DNA from: Bos javanicus | Lineage: Eukaryota > Chordata > Mammalia > Artiodactyla > Bovidae | Assembly (NCBI RefSeq): GCF_032452875.1 | Contig: NC_083869.1 | Location: 120,100,001-120,164,000, forward strand | DNA: 64,000 nt | Direction of reading: 5' to 3' | Shown here: piece by piece, positions 1 to 13,099 of the stretch | How the letters are laid out: the number at the start of each line of letters is the position of its first letter | Position numbering within the stretch: position 1 is the first letter of the stretch | Position numbers and translations under genes: made by a program | Notes under the pieces: generated by a model | Database searches by the model: none | What the model saw: only the letters and a program-made list of their open reading frames with translations | What the model was told of the DNA's origin: nothing

Positions 1-365
1 ACCTTCCTAAGATCCTCTGAGGGATCCGTTGCCCAAAGTGCTGGGAACACCGCTGTGGGAATTCAGTAAATAAAAGCCAACGCAAAGAGCCAGTTCATGA
101 CTAAGAAAAGTCTTACAGGGGCATGGGAGGGGGTGGAGGGGAGTGAGTATGTGTCCATCTCCCATTCCCTGGGCCCAAGGGTGAGGAAGGTCTCTCTGTC
201 CCAGCCCCCCACACAATTGCTAGCGCCCACAGGGGCCCAGCAAGTGCTGAATGCTTGTTTCCAGGGAGCAGGCTGCATTTGTTCTTTCCCCCTTCATGTT
301 GTGTGTTTCCGCATTCTTCAGTATTCTAACGACACCAGACTCTTGTCACCTTAAGGTTTTCATAT

Positions 366-478
366 ATAATAATTACTAGTATTTATGGAATACTTAACAT
401 GCCGGACCCTGAGATAAGACCTTTACCGTCACCCCATGGTGTGGGAAGTGAAGGTGAGGAAGTTTAGCTGTCAGGCTA
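366..478 (+). repeat. MIR-like SINE fragment
   Basis: Diverged copy in which the 'tatttat...gaatacttaac' and 'gaggaagttta' blocks recall the MIR core. Assigned by eye only. Confidence 0.4.
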
Positions 479-1905
479 CGCAGGCCATGTGTGGTGGACT
501 CCCCACCTCCCTCTTGACTTTAACAAGCAAGAGCACTAGGAGGTTGCTGCTGCCCTCTATGCTTTGTTCCAAAGCGAAGCTGCCCATCCACGGGGAGAAG
601 CCTGCCTTCCTGCATGTCCTTCCCATCCAGGCCATACCAGGTCCTCACAGAGGGCTGAGGTCAGCGCTGGTCAGAGCCCCGAAAAGACTGAGCTCGTGCC
701 AGGGGACCACAGGATTCTTTAAGAAGCCGTTATACATTCAGAATCATGTTATATGCAGAATGGATCATTTCCCACTGCCAGACTTAAAAAGTGACCCCTG
801 GAAATTCCTCAGCAAGGGGAGGAGGTCTGCCCATGTGCCTTGTGGGCAAAGCATTTGCTGGGTGTTTCCTGGATCAGATCTAGACACCTTTCCTTTGTCT
901 AGCAAACTATCGGACCCCTGCTAGTGCCAGCTACTGTGCTTCCCCAAAGCACACAGCCCACTGAGGCAGACACACGTGGAAGACAGCATTCACAGGTGGT
1001 GACAAAGGCCGTGGTGGAGGTGAGCGCACAGGCTCTGTGTGAGGTCAGCAGTGGACACTTCCCTGAGCTATGTGCTGCCTATAAGGATGTTGTGGTGAAG
1101 TCAGCAGCCAAGCCTTTGTGTTGCTGCAAAATCACCAGTGGGCAGTGATTCTGCAACACTCAAACGTGATGTTGGGGGAACTGAACTTGAGTTTCCCAGG
1201 GATTTGCTGGGAAGTGGACTGGCATAGACACCACTGGGCAGGGAGTGTGGTCCCTCTCCACAGTGGCTGTGGAAGGTCGGCCACAGCCAGGGGACCACGC
1301 AGGGCCCTGCAGGGCACTGGGCAACTATGGGGGCAGCTGGGCTGAGGCCAGAGAGCCCTGGGTGCTGTGGCCTCTGCCTGCAGGAACAGTTCTCACCCTG
1401 AGGGAGGCCCGGATGGAATGGGCTGGTCGTCCCAGTCCTGATGGCTGCCCAGGCCTAGCCTGAGCCACCTGTGAGAAGCTCCCAGAGGGCATTGCGGATG
1501 CAGAAATCTGGTCAGCTTCCCAGTTACCTAGAGGCCTCTTTTAGAGTATTGCTAGGTCCTGGAAAAGCAGGACTCTCTGCATCCTGGGCTATCCTAACAG
1601 ATAGACTTGGCCTGCAGAGTGGTAGTTCGAGAAAGCAGAACCACGGGCTCCAGGCTGGCTTTAACATCCACTGGCCTAGACCCCGTCAATCCAGCTCACC
1701 TGGAGGAATAAAAGGCCTAATCCAGGCTGTTTAGGCCTTAGCTCTAAGATGGCATTGAGGTTAGCCCCTGGAAAGGACCGAAGTCTTCATACAGCCTGTA
1801 TCTGAGAGCTTCCCTCAGCCCAGGGGGAAGGGTAGGGTAGAGTGGGGCTGAAAAGAAGCAGACTTCTTGCTCACCACCCCCACCAGTGCACCAGTGTACA
1901 CAGCC

Positions 1906-1956
1906 TGTGTGTGTGTGTCTGTGTGTGTGTGTGTGTGTGTCTGTGTGTGTGTGTCT
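1906..1956 (+). repeat. (TG)n microsatellite
   Basis: A TG dinucleotide run broken twice by TC and ending in TCTCTCT. It is intronic and probably length-polymorphic. Confidence 0.95.
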
Positions 1957-4333
1957 CTCTCTAGGCGGGGACATGATGGTGTTGGGGAAGCCCAGAGACC
2001 CTGGATGGGAACAAATCCACTTGACCACTCTGAACCCAGTTCACGAAACTATAGGTCAATATTTGAAGAGCCACATAATTAATAAGAGCTCTGCCAGACT
2101 CAACACACCGCATCCCAGTGGGAGATAAGACAAGTGTTAGTTCAACAGAAACAGCCCAATAGGAGAGAGATTCTTTTTTTTTTTTTTTGTAATATGTTAG
2201 GTTTCATATTTAGAGTGAGGTGGTCTGCTCTGGACAAGAGTGTTCATCTATCAGGTGACCAGCAAATGAGCCCCAGCCACACTGACACCCTGTGTTGGAT
2301 CTAAATGATGACTCTCTACAGGCAAGGAAGAACTGCATTAAAGCAGATTCAGCAGGTCCCATCAGGCTGGCAGAATCTGACATAGTTTCTGTTTTGTTCC
2401 CGTGCCTGCCTTCCAGCAGGGAAAAGCTGAGGGAAGCTACAGGAACCCCACTCCTAGGCCCTTCTCCTGAGGGGGATGCTGCTTCCACTCCCTCCCCCCC
2501 ACCAAAGCAGGCCTCCTTCCCTCTTTTCCCTGGAGCACCAAGCAGATCCTGTCTCAGAGGTACCTGGTTCGTTCCCCAGACAGGCATTTGACTAAGCCAG
2601 GTTGAACAGCATCTATGTGTGCCCCCTTGGCCTTGAGATACAGAAATGGGCAAGGCCTGGTCTCCAGACAGGAAAACTGGCCTCAGAAGAGACAGTCTCA
2701 ATCAAGTGATGAGTTCTGGGGCTAGAATCAGCTGAGAGGACCATGGGCTGAGAAGGGTGATGCCTGAACCGAGCCTTGAAAACTCAACCATGATGCGTGG
2801 AGGTGGACTAGGGCATGGTAGGCGGAGGGAGCAGCCTGGAAACCCCAGGGTGGGGTCCTAAGAAGTGTGAGTGCGCATCACCCAAGAGGAAGCCTAAAGA
2901 GAGTGCCGGTTTCCTGCTGGCGGCTGGGGGAGCTGGACTGAGGCCAGCTGCAGGTCAGTGAGAAGTGCAGGGGCCAAGGGAGCTACAGCCTTGGAAGCTA
3001 GACGCCAGCCCACCCTCAGCTCAGCCCCTCTGAGGGCCCTTTACACAGTCGGGGCGGGGCAGTTCTGATGGTATGGAACTCCCCAGAAGAAACAAAAAAA
3101 GTACCTGAATTCTTTGCCCAGCTCAGAGTTCAGTGAGGAAACACCCTCTTGGGGCAGACTTAGAAAGGCTTGTGCGAGGCTTGTCGAGGTGTCTCAGCGG
3201 CTCCCAGGGCAGGCTTCCAGACCAGACTGTCTAAGGGTCAAGGTGGCCACAGCCCTGTGGACAACTCTCCCTGGCGTTCTGACCCACTGGGCCAGCAGGT
3301 TTCCACAAGTGGAACAGGAGTAGTGTTTGCCAAAAAGAGGACCACAGATGAAAGAGGCAGAAGCTTCGAGTCTTTAGCCAGTGATAGGAGAACTAGAGCA
3401 GTAGAAGCAAATATGCTCAGCACCGCATTCATCCCAGAGGCAGCACCAGGAAGCTGGAGCCCCAAAGGCAGACGAGGGGAAGCGTTCATGTGGGGAGGTG
3501 TGGCATGGGGGGAAGTCCTGTTCCTGTCCTCTTTGGCCCGCTGAGCAGGAGACAGGCAGAGGTAAAGCATGGGCTAAAGATAAGACCTCCAAGGTTACAG
3601 AAATGTCTCAGCCCAGCCGAGCCCCGAGGCAGGCTTGCGTGTTTGCTGGCGCAGCATGGCCGGCCTCCAACATGGGGGCCAGGAGCCTCAGGGAGACGTT
3701 CTGTCTCTCTGAGGTTGCTGGGGAGCTGGCGAGCCAGGTGGAGATGAATGACCATGGCTCCACAGCCGCTGCGACCCTTGCTGAAGGCCAGAGGTGCCCT
3801 TGACAGGAAGGAAAGACGGCAGTGGTAGTGATGCAGCATACCGCCCCGGGTGGCTGTCCCCTCGGGGGCCACCGTGGCCTCAGGGCAGGCCCTGTGCTCA
3901 CCCCGCACTGTCAGCAGAGCCCTGGGTCGGGCACTGCTCAGGAAACCCTGCTGCCCAATCCTTAGAAAGCTTAAGGCAGCAACACGGGGCCACCTGAGGA
4001 AAAGCAGTGGGCAGGGCACCTGGCGTCCTTGGTTGGCGAGCACAGGGAGTGGCGGTCACGTGACCTCTCGGAGCCTCCCTCGCTCATGTGAACAATGAAG
4101 GGTCTAAGACTCGCTGTGAAACTTGAAAGGGCCAGCAGTGGAACTGCCCAGAGGCATCTCTGCTCACACCTGCAAGACTCAGGCCAGGCCCCCACCCCAC
4201 AGTTGGGTGGACAGTGGCTGCACCTCCAGCCTGTCCCCTCTTCTGTGAAATGGAGATCTCAGAATCCCTTCTCTCTCCCTGTCCCTCAACTGTAACGAGG
4301 GTCATGTGGCTATCACACGTACAGACAATGTAA

Positions 4334-5153
4334 GTTCAGTTCAGTTCAGTTGCTCAGTCCTGTCCTACTCTTTGCAACCCCATGGACTGTAGCACGCCAG
4401 GCTTCCCTGTCCATCACCAACTCCCAGAGTTTACTCAAACTCATGTCCATTGAGTTGATGATGCCATCCAACCATCTCATCCTCTGTTGTCCCCTTCTCC
4501 TCCTGCCTTCAGTCTTTCCCAGCATCAGGGTCTTCTCTAATGAGTCAGCTTTTCGCATCAGGTGGCCAAAGTATTGGAGCTTCAGCTTCAACATCAGTCC
4601 TTCCAATGAATATTCAGGGTTGATTTCCTTTAGGATTGACTGGGTCAAGGGACTCTCAAGAGTCTTCTCCAACACCACAGTTCAAAAGCATCAATTCTTC
4701 GGTGCTCAGCTTTCTTTATGGTCCAACTCTCACATCCATACATGACTACTGGAAAAACCATAGCTTTGACTAGATGACCTTTGTCAGTAAAGTGATGTCT
4801 GTGCTTTTTAACACGCTGTATAGGTTTGTCATAGTTTTACATCCAAGGAGCAAGCGTCTTTTAATTTCAAGGCTGCAGTCACCATCTGCAGTGATTTGGG
4901 AGCCTAAGAAAATAGTCTGTCGCTATTTCCATTGCTTTCCCATCTGTTTGCCATGAAGTGATGGGACCAGATGCCATGATCTTAGTTTTTTGTACGTTGA
5001 ATGAACCACTAGACCATTCAGGCATGACCTAAATCAAATCCCTTAACAATTATACCGTGGAAGTGACAAATAGATTCAAGGGCTTAGATCTGATAAGAGT
5101 ACCTGAGAAACTATGGATGGAGGTTTGTAACATTGTACAGGAGGTGGTGATCA
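4334..5153 (-). mobile_element. BovB LINE 3' end with inverted upstream piece
   Basis: 4334-5004 is the antisense 3' end of BovB: it opens with repeated TTCAG motifs and carries a reverse-complement reverse-transcriptase C-terminus. 5005-5153 is BovB in the opposite (+) orientation, from the linker after the endonuclease (actagaccattcagg through gtacaggagg). The geometry matches a 5' inversion with about 1.3 kb of element missing between the pieces. I could not find a convincing target-site duplication. Confidence 0.8.
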
Positions 5154-6441
5154 AACACTGTGAAGCACCATAGAAACGTAAGGGATTGGTCTTGCATAGG
5201 CAAGGCAAAAAACTGCAGATAAAAAAACGTACTTAGTGAGTGCCTACTGTGTGCCCAACACTGTTCCAGGCCCTGGGACTCAAGGCAAATGGAACTGGCT
5301 GAGCTGGCCAGAAGGAGGCCAGAGTGGGACAGATGACAGTGGGACAGCAGGAAGGGGGCCTGGCCAGTAAAGGTGCAGGTGAGTGGAGACCTGGGGGAGC
5401 AGAAGCCAGCACAGGGCCACGGAGGGAGAGAGTAGGGTTTGTGTCAGCTAGGAGCTGAGGGGCGGCATCAAGGAGGCATCTGACAACACAATTCTTGGTT
5501 GCTCTCTGGGCCAGACTGAGCAGAGGCTGTGGAGCATGGAGACCCTCACTGGGCCCACAGCCCTGCCCCTGCCCCGGCATTGAAGACTTGTGGCCCTGGC
5601 TCCACAGGTCTGCCTTGGGTTCAGGGTGAAAAAGAAGGACTGATGTTTTCCCAAAAGATTTGACAAGAAACGCTGTCTTCAAAGAAGCTGATCCCACCCA
5701 CCTGCTTGGCTAAAACTGTAGTTCACTCTTGGGCCTTGTTCCCAAACAAAGCCAAAAAGGGCACGTCAGGGTTATGAGGAACCCCACGGGGGCCTTTGCA
5801 GGGACCAGTACCCCGGCCCATCCTGCCCAGGCAGTCTCTCCAGGTGGTTTTATACCAGATCTGCCTGCCAGTGTGCATTCCTTCTGCTCCTTCCACCTGT
5901 CCGTCTCTTCCCAGTGGCCTCAGCACTGGTACCCACAGGAGGTCACTGTGTCGGGGCTCAGGCCCCACCCCTCCTCCTGCTGCTGCAGCGGGGCAAAGCA
6001 GCAGCCTGTGCAGAGCTCACTGCACCCTCCACCGCCCCCACAGCACTGCAAGCCCAGATTGCCTGTGTGCCCTGGGCAGCCGCACCCCCCACACACAGAA
6101 GAAGGCTGGTCACCCGACAGAAATCCAGAATCCCACAGGGCTCGCTGGCAGCGGAGCTGATGTCCTGGGACCAGGGGGAGGAGAACGTGGAGACTCAGGT
6201 TCCTTCTTTATGGCAGAGGAGCCACTACTTACCAAAAGACTCGAATTCACAATCTGCCGTTCCAGAAAATCCTTTTCACCTGGACACATTACCCTTTCCT
6301 GCCAGTTGCATCAAGTAGGCCTGGCAGCCCCTCTCATCAAGTTGGGGCTGAGGACAGTCTTCAGAGTCAAAAAGGCTAGTGTCCTGACCACGGTCCTGCC
6401 ACACCCTCGCTCTATAATCTACATGGTAAAAAAAACATCAC

Positions 6442-6908
6442 CTTGCCGACAAAGGTCCATATAGTCAAAGCTATGATTTTTCTAGTAGTCATGTACAGAT
6501 ATGAGAGTTGGACCCTAAAGAAGACTGAGCACTGAAGAACTGATGCTTTCAAATTGCGATGCTGGAAAAGACTCTTGAGAGTCCCTTGGACAGCAAGGAG
6601 ATCAAACCAGTCACTGCTGAAGGAAATCAACTCTGAAGATTCATTAGAAGGACTGATGCTTAAGCTCTAGTACTTTGGCCACCTGATGTGAAGAGCCAAC
6701 TCATTGGAAAAGACCCTGATGCTGGGAAAGATTGAAGGCAGGAGGAGAAGGGAACGACAGAGGATGAGATGGTTGGATGGCATCGTCAACACAATGAACA
6801 TGAGTTTGAGCAAACTCTGGGATATGGTGAAGGACAGAGAAGCCTGGCGTGCTGCAGTCCATGGGGTCGCAAAGAGTTGGACATGACTTAGGGATGAAAC
6901 AACAACAG
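6442..6908 (+). mobile_element. BovB LINE, truncated 3' end
   Basis: Sense copy of the last ~470 bp of BovB, with blocks encoding EKTLMLG, RWLDGI and EAWRAAVHGV. It ends in an ACAACA-type tail at 6893-6908. Reading frames are broken. Confidence 0.88.
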
Positions 6909-7575
6909 TCTCCATGGTCACCACACTTGACCTTTCAGACACTCGGTTTCCCTCTGTGCAGACTGGGGCTGACACCCCACTTTCCAAGCAAGGTTTGTGA
7001 GGATCTGATGAAATCATGTGTCCAGCCTAAGCCTAGCAGTTGTTCTTATTTCCTTGCAGCCTTTAGTGGCCTTTCGTGTGGCTGGGGTGGTGGCCCTGCC
7101 CAAGGGGAGCTGGCTGACTGGAAAGTGAGCACAGCACGCTCTTAACTTGCAAAAGCAAAGGAGCTTGAGTTCCCAGGGACATGTGTCCTGTCTTCTCTCA
7201 TCTAGCTGCCTTTTGTAGTATGTGTGAGAAAGACCTGTATGTTCCAGAACACCCCATGTCCCATGTATTTCTGTACCCAAAGCCTAATTTCTAAATCATA
7301 GTTGAGCCCTCCCAGGATCAGTGATGACCCAGTCGGCTCTGACTGCGCTTGTCCAAATTCTGTCCATTATCCAAGGCTGACCAAGCAGCCCCCTCTGTTG
7401 GGCTGGGGCATTAAAGGGGCCCCAACCAGGGGGTCCAAGCCAGGCAGATAAGCCATTGCAGGGGGCACTTCTGTGTGGCTTCGCCCTTTCTCCTCTGGTT
7501 AGCGGCTCTAATTCTAGTTGGATAGCCACTGCAAGTGGAGGAAGACATGTGTGTCATCAAAAGGCAGAGCGAGCA

Positions 7576-7597
7576 AGCCCTAATTAAGCCCTAATTA
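7576..7597. promoter_or_regulatory. Tandem homeodomain-type motif
   Basis: Perfect 11-bp direct duplication of AGCCCTAATTA, giving two TAATTA cores one helical turn apart. TAATTA is the classic homeodomain core. Function is inferred from the motif only. Confidence 0.3.
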
Positions 7598-9375
7598 CTA
7601 GCTTTTCGTGGCGGCACAGCACAAACTGCCTCCTAGTTCTGCTTTGGGGCAATTTTTGGCCTCTAGTGCAGCCCAGGGCACTGGCCTGCCGGTGCCTCCC
7701 AGAGCTGAGCCCTGGGCCTAGAGAAGGGAACGAGGCTTCTCTAGCTTCTTTGCGCTGACAAAGGGCTTTCTGCCTGTCAGCCCAGCTCCAGGCAAGTCCC
7801 CTCCCGACTCCCTACCGCAGCCACTGGGCCTCCCTTTTGGCAGGACCCGACACTCGAGGCTCAAGGGCCCTGATGAACTCCCAGCCTCTGGAGACTTCTC
7901 TCAGAGCTAGAAAAAACAAGCAGCTGAAACGTGCCTCCTCACTGCAGCTGGGCCCCGCCCGCTGAACCTATAGGAAGGCCCTGGAGGGGATCCAGCCTCC
8001 CCCGAAGAGGAAATCTGGCTCCGGCCTCACCCGCAGGGCCTGTTATGTCTGGCTCCAGAGGCCTTCTCCTCTGGGGTTTTCCATGCCTGTGAACCCGGCC
8101 CCATTCATTTCCCTGTGGTTTCATGGGAATGTCCAAAATGCTCAGCAGGTTGCAGCGAGCCCAGGAGGAGAAGGGTCAGCGAGAGGCCCGGGCCGCGGCC
8201 GAAGCACCCTCCACTCAGAGGCCTGCAGCGGGGATCCAGGCCTGCTGTGGGTGGGCAACCACCTGTCAATCAGCTGAGTTTTCCTCTGGTGCGATCCGCC
8301 CCCAGCCACCCACCCACCACCCAGGCGACTCTGCCTATGGTTCCCTTTCTCCAGGCCTCCCCTTTCCAGCTCTCCGGGGTATGAGTTCCCTGAGTTCCCC
8401 CCACTGCCACCCTCCCATCCCATCCCTAGCAGCTCCCACTGTTGCGTTATTTAGCCACTGACTCTCCACCTCACCCGGGCCAGGCCCTTGCGTTTTCCAC
8501 CTCACTGCACTCGGTTAGGGGCCGCAGGGAGAGCCCCCCGACCCCCTCCAGAGCTGCTCAACCTCAGAGAAGGGGCCATGCTCGGGTGCACAGCTCTTAC
8601 GAGAGGCCCAGCGGCTGCCTCCGCGGCCCACGCGAAGCCCAGGGGCTCCCAGCCCCACAGAGAGGATGTGCCCAAGTGGAGAAAATGTATAGTCTTCAGA
8701 AGAAATGAATTGAAAACTGGCTGGGAGCAATTCTTATCCAATTTCCAAGTTAGCAGTTTTCACCAAGAGCTAATTGAAACTGCTCTCTGTAAGCGGCCCG
8801 ATTTCCATCTTCATGAGGCTCCCGCAGAGTGTCTGCGACAAGGGCCCTGGTGGCTCAGGGCAGAAGCAAAGTAGAGCTGTGCTCGTTGCCCCGAGTTGCT
8901 CTTGAGCTTTGAAAATGGATGCACTTTCAGGTTTGGGCAGCGGCCACGCCACTGTGCCCTGGCTGCCTGGCTCCCCAGTCATTTCCAAAGCCGCTTTCTG
9001 AGTGTTCTGGGTAGGGAAGGGGTGGGCTGAGTTCCTCACCTGGTTAGCCTGGTAAAAATGTATCTGGAAACGGAACATCCTAGGAGGCCCAGCCACTCTC
9101 GCCAGGCAGGGTTCCTTGGATGGGCGCAGAGGAGTGCGGGGGCCAGGGGCCTGCCTGCAGGTCGGCACAGTGCCCAGGCTGAGACCCCACTGCCAGTGCC
9201 AGCCTCGGCCATTGTCTCTGGGAGTTCTGTGGGAGTGCAGAGTAGCCCACCCAGCGTGCCCAGCCCCGCTCTGACCTCAGTCTGGACCACGGCTGCCTTT
9301 TCCATGGTGCAGAAGACAGCAATCCCCACCCCGGGTCAGCCCATGGAGGGTGCCCTGTCCGTCGTCCCTTTTCAG

Positions 9376-9494
9376 GGGGCAACCCACTCCAGTATTCTTG
9401 CCTGGAGAATCCCATAGACAGAGGAGACTGGTGGGCTGCAGTCCATAGGATCACAAAGAGTTGGACACGTCTGAGTGACTGTCACTTCACTCTC
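9376..9494 (+). mobile_element. Bov-tA/BovA SINE fragment
   Basis: Contains the BovA blocks ggcaacccactccag, tcttgcctggagaatcc and gagttggacac. The tRNA-derived head is missing. Confidence 0.85.
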
Positions 9495-10890
9495 TGTTGA
9501 CCCAGATGGGTATGGACCCTACTCTTCTCTCCTGCACCCAGTAGCCTTGAAACAATTTTAGGGACAGCGCCTTGGGCGAAGCTGCAAGGTTATTCAGTGC
9601 TCCTCACACAGGATCTCCCCCCGGGTCCTACCATCTTTTGGAAGCTTAAAGCAACAACTGGAAAAAATTACACAAGCCCTTCACAACATTTCTGCAAACT
9701 AACTCTTGCCTGTCTCACCCACACACATGCTGAGAGGAGTCCGCACGTGACCTCCCTCGCCCTTCAGTCTTTGGTTTTCTGAGCCTACGTCCCCAGCCTC
9801 ACGGCCATGGCTGGCTGCTCCTTGCCAAGTCCAGGGCTCGCTCTCTCTTGCCTCTTCTTCCCCGACATGAGGTCTGCACAGCGGACACTTGCCCGCCTGC
9901 ACCTTGCTCCCTGCTCTCACGCCCCTCGGACCTCCTCACCCCACTCTGTGCCCCTGCCCCCTCCGCCCTCTGTGCCCATGACCAGCTCACTCCCGGGGCC
10001 TCACCTGCATGCAGCTCTGAATGCGGGCCTGCCCTGTCCTCCTCTGTCTCTGCTGCTGCCTGCAAGCCTCAGCCCCTCTGCTTCCGCCTGACTGCCCCGG
10101 GCCTCTGCTCCTTGCACCCCAGGGCAATGTGTGCTCCTTCCTGACCGTCCTCATCCAGCGTCTCCCCCAGCTCCCCCGTGCGCCCCCATCCTGGAGTCTG
10201 GCTCCCCAGGCTCTGCCCTCACCTCTTAGTCCTTCTCCCTCGATCCCTTATTTTCCAGACACGCCTGATGCTTTCTTTGCTCTCCTCCATGATTGACTCT
10301 TTCATCCTTTTCATGTAAACTGTTTCCCACCTCTCGGCCATTGCTTGAGATTGATCTTGGATTTGTCAGCATATCCTACCCCCACCCTCGCGAGGTTGGG
10401 GGCTCCTGGAGGGCAGGCTGAGGCTTCCTGAGCAGTGCCTGGGATACAGCAGAGGCAGCAGGGCCTCCAGGTCACACAGGTGGGCGGTGAAGCCCAGCTG
10501 CTGGTTACAGAGCTGTGGGACCTGGGCCTGATCACCTCTTGTTTTTGCACCTTAAGCCTCGCCACGCATCAGAAAGGGGTGAGAGCACTTCCCAGGCTGC
10601 AGGAGGATTTGATTGGTCTGTGGCCTGTCCACTGTCACAGGTGCTTAACGGATGTCTCTTCCCTTTCTCCTTGCACCGACCCACAGCAGCAGCTCCAAAG
10701 AAGTTTTAGAGGGTGAGGCAGTGAACAAATTAATGGCTGCAGATGGGAGACACCTTACTTTGGTTGGTTGAAATGACAAGGCCACCAGCTTCCTCTAAAT
10801 AGGAATTGGTGCTCTGTAGACTTGGAAGATGGGTAAACAGCCGGAGAGGGCTGTAGGGGAATGATGTCAGTAGAGCTCTTCTCTTTGTTT

Positions 10891-11570
10891 TTGTTCAGTT
10901 GCTAAGTCGTGTCTGACTTTTTGCAACCCATGGACTATAGCACACCAGGCTCCTCTGTCCTCCACTGTCTCCTGGAGTTTGCTCAAATTCATATCTGTTG
11001 AGTAAGTAATGCTATCTAACCATCTCATCCTCTGTCGACCCCTTCTCCTTTTGCCTTCACTCTTTCCCAGCATCAGGGTCTTTCCAGTGAGTTAGCTCTT
11101 TGCATCAGGTGGCCAAAGTACTGGGGCTTCAGCTTCAGTATAAGTCCTTCCTTTGAATATTCATGGTTTTTTTTCCTTTAGGATTAACTAGTTTGATCTC
11201 CTTGCAGTCCAAGAGACTCTCATGAGTCTTCTCTAGCACCACAGTTCAAAAACATCAATTCTTCAGTGCTCAGCCTTCTTTATGGTCCAGCTCTCACATC
11301 CATACATGACTACTGGAAAAGCCGTAGCTTTGACTATACAAATCTTTGTCAGCAAAGTGTTGTCTCTGCTTTTTAATATGCTATCTAGGTTTGTCATAGC
11401 TTTCCTTCTAAGGAGCAAGTGTCCTTTAATTTCATGGCTGCAGTCACCATCCATGATGGTGATTTTTGAGCCCAGGAAAATAAAATCTGTCACTGTTTCC
11501 ACTTTTTCCCTTTCTCTTTGCCATGAAGTGATGGGACTGGATGCTGTGGTCTTAGTTTTTTAATGCTGAG
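10891..11570 (-). mobile_element. BovB LINE, truncated 3' end
   Basis: Antisense 3' ~680 bp of BovB, from a TTTTTGTTCAGTT tail to the block encoding the reverse-transcriptase C-terminal region. Numerous frameshifts. Confidence 0.88.
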
Positions 11571-12329
11571 TTAGCGGATCAGAAATAGATGCATGAGGGC
11601 CGTGTACCCATGAAGAAAGGGGGCATTGTGGCAGGGGCATGGCCCTCTTGACGCCTGACTGTGCCCCTTCCTGGGAATCCTTCATCATGCACAGGCTTAT
11701 TGAGCATCTACACTGTGCTGGACTCACACTGGGCTCAGGGTAGGCGGCACAGGGTAGAGAGGGGAGACACAGCCTGTGATCAAAGGGTGATGATGGTGCG
11801 GGCTGAGTGCTGTGACGGGGCAGGTCTGGGTGCCCCGGAAGCACGCAGCCGCCAGGTGGGCATCTCATGCTGCCTCCCCAGAGGAAGGGACATCAGAGAA
11901 AAAGAGATTCGAGGAGAAAGGTCTCAGATTCCAGGCTCAGGGAACAGCAGTGCAAAGGGACAGAAGCAAGAAAGAGGCCCGAGAATGAGCTGGAGTGTGA
12001 GGGGTGGGGGACAAAGAAGGGGAGGTGATGCTGGCACCAGACAAGGGGAAACCTCGTTTTACCAAGAGGTGGAACTGTCCCAGGACAGTGGTCACCACTG
12101 AAGGGCTTCATGTGGGAGAGGGGCGTGACCAGATTTGCCTTCGAGAAGGAAAGCGTCTCTCTGGATGTGAAGACAGAAACAGCTGGGAGTGGCCAGAAGT
12201 AGGGAGGCCAGTTGCTAAGAGATGAAGGCTGTGGACCGAGGCTCTGGCATCAGGGTGGGAAGCCTCTAGGATCTTGCTCTGTTCAGCCTGCATCTTAGGT
12301 TTGGGGCACCCAGGCCAGTCACTGCTGTA

Positions 12330-12480
12330 GTATGCATGATAATAATGTAATATTTAAGACCAGGTTAGTGCATGCCCATTTTTTCAGGTAAGTAAATTGA
12401 GATTCAGAGAGGTTAAGAAATGTTTCTGAAATCACACTGCTTGTGAGTGGCAGAGCTGCGACTCAAGACAAGCTCCTGAG
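12330..12480 (+). repeat. MIR SINE
   Basis: Blocks gagattcagagaggttaag and gagtggcagagctgcgactc match the MIR core and 3' region as I know them. Confidence 0.6.
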
Positions 12481-12547
12481 CTGATACCACTAACTTTCCC
12501 CCTTCTCCTGTTGCCTTGGGCTGTCCACATGCAGGATATCCTGTAGT

Positions 12548-12563
12548 AAAAAAAAAAAAAAAA
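12548..12563 (+). repeat. A-rich run
   Basis: About 16 consecutive A with no recognisable element attached. Confidence 0.8.
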
Positions 12564-13078
12564 TCACGTAAAATTAGACCTTAGTATTTCATACATGTTT
12601 ATACCTTTTCTTTAAGTAACGTACTTCGGCAAACGTTATGCTAGACAAGGCGTCGTTGCTGCGTGAGGAGGGCGTGTCCTTGTGTGTAGGTTGCTTGTGG
12701 TCTTTCCCTGCTGTAGCAGGTGATTGTGACACCTCTAGGCTTGCTCACCTCCTCCCTGGGGTGAGACGCCTTCCCCTCCGGCACCCAGAGGCCCAGAGCA
12801 CAGGTGGGTGGGGTGTTGTGGACTGAGTGCTGCTGAGCTTGCATCCTGGCACGGCCCCGGTGAGCCGTCCATGTGTTTGTCACTGCAGAGCCTGCCCCGG
12901 CCCTCCAGGTCACGGGGCCCCTGGTGGCAATGGGCTCAGATAGATGCTCAGCCAATGCCAGGCCTGGTGCCTGGCTCTGTCCATGTGGCCTGCTGTCTGG
13001 AAGATGCTCCCAGCTGGTGGCCTTTCCTGAGCCCTATTTAGGGCAGTTGTCAGGTGAAAGCTGAGATCCAGCACGCAG

Positions 13079-13099
13079 ACACACACACACACACACACC
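13079..13099 (+). repeat. (CA)n microsatellite
   Basis: About ten CA units. Confidence 0.95.
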
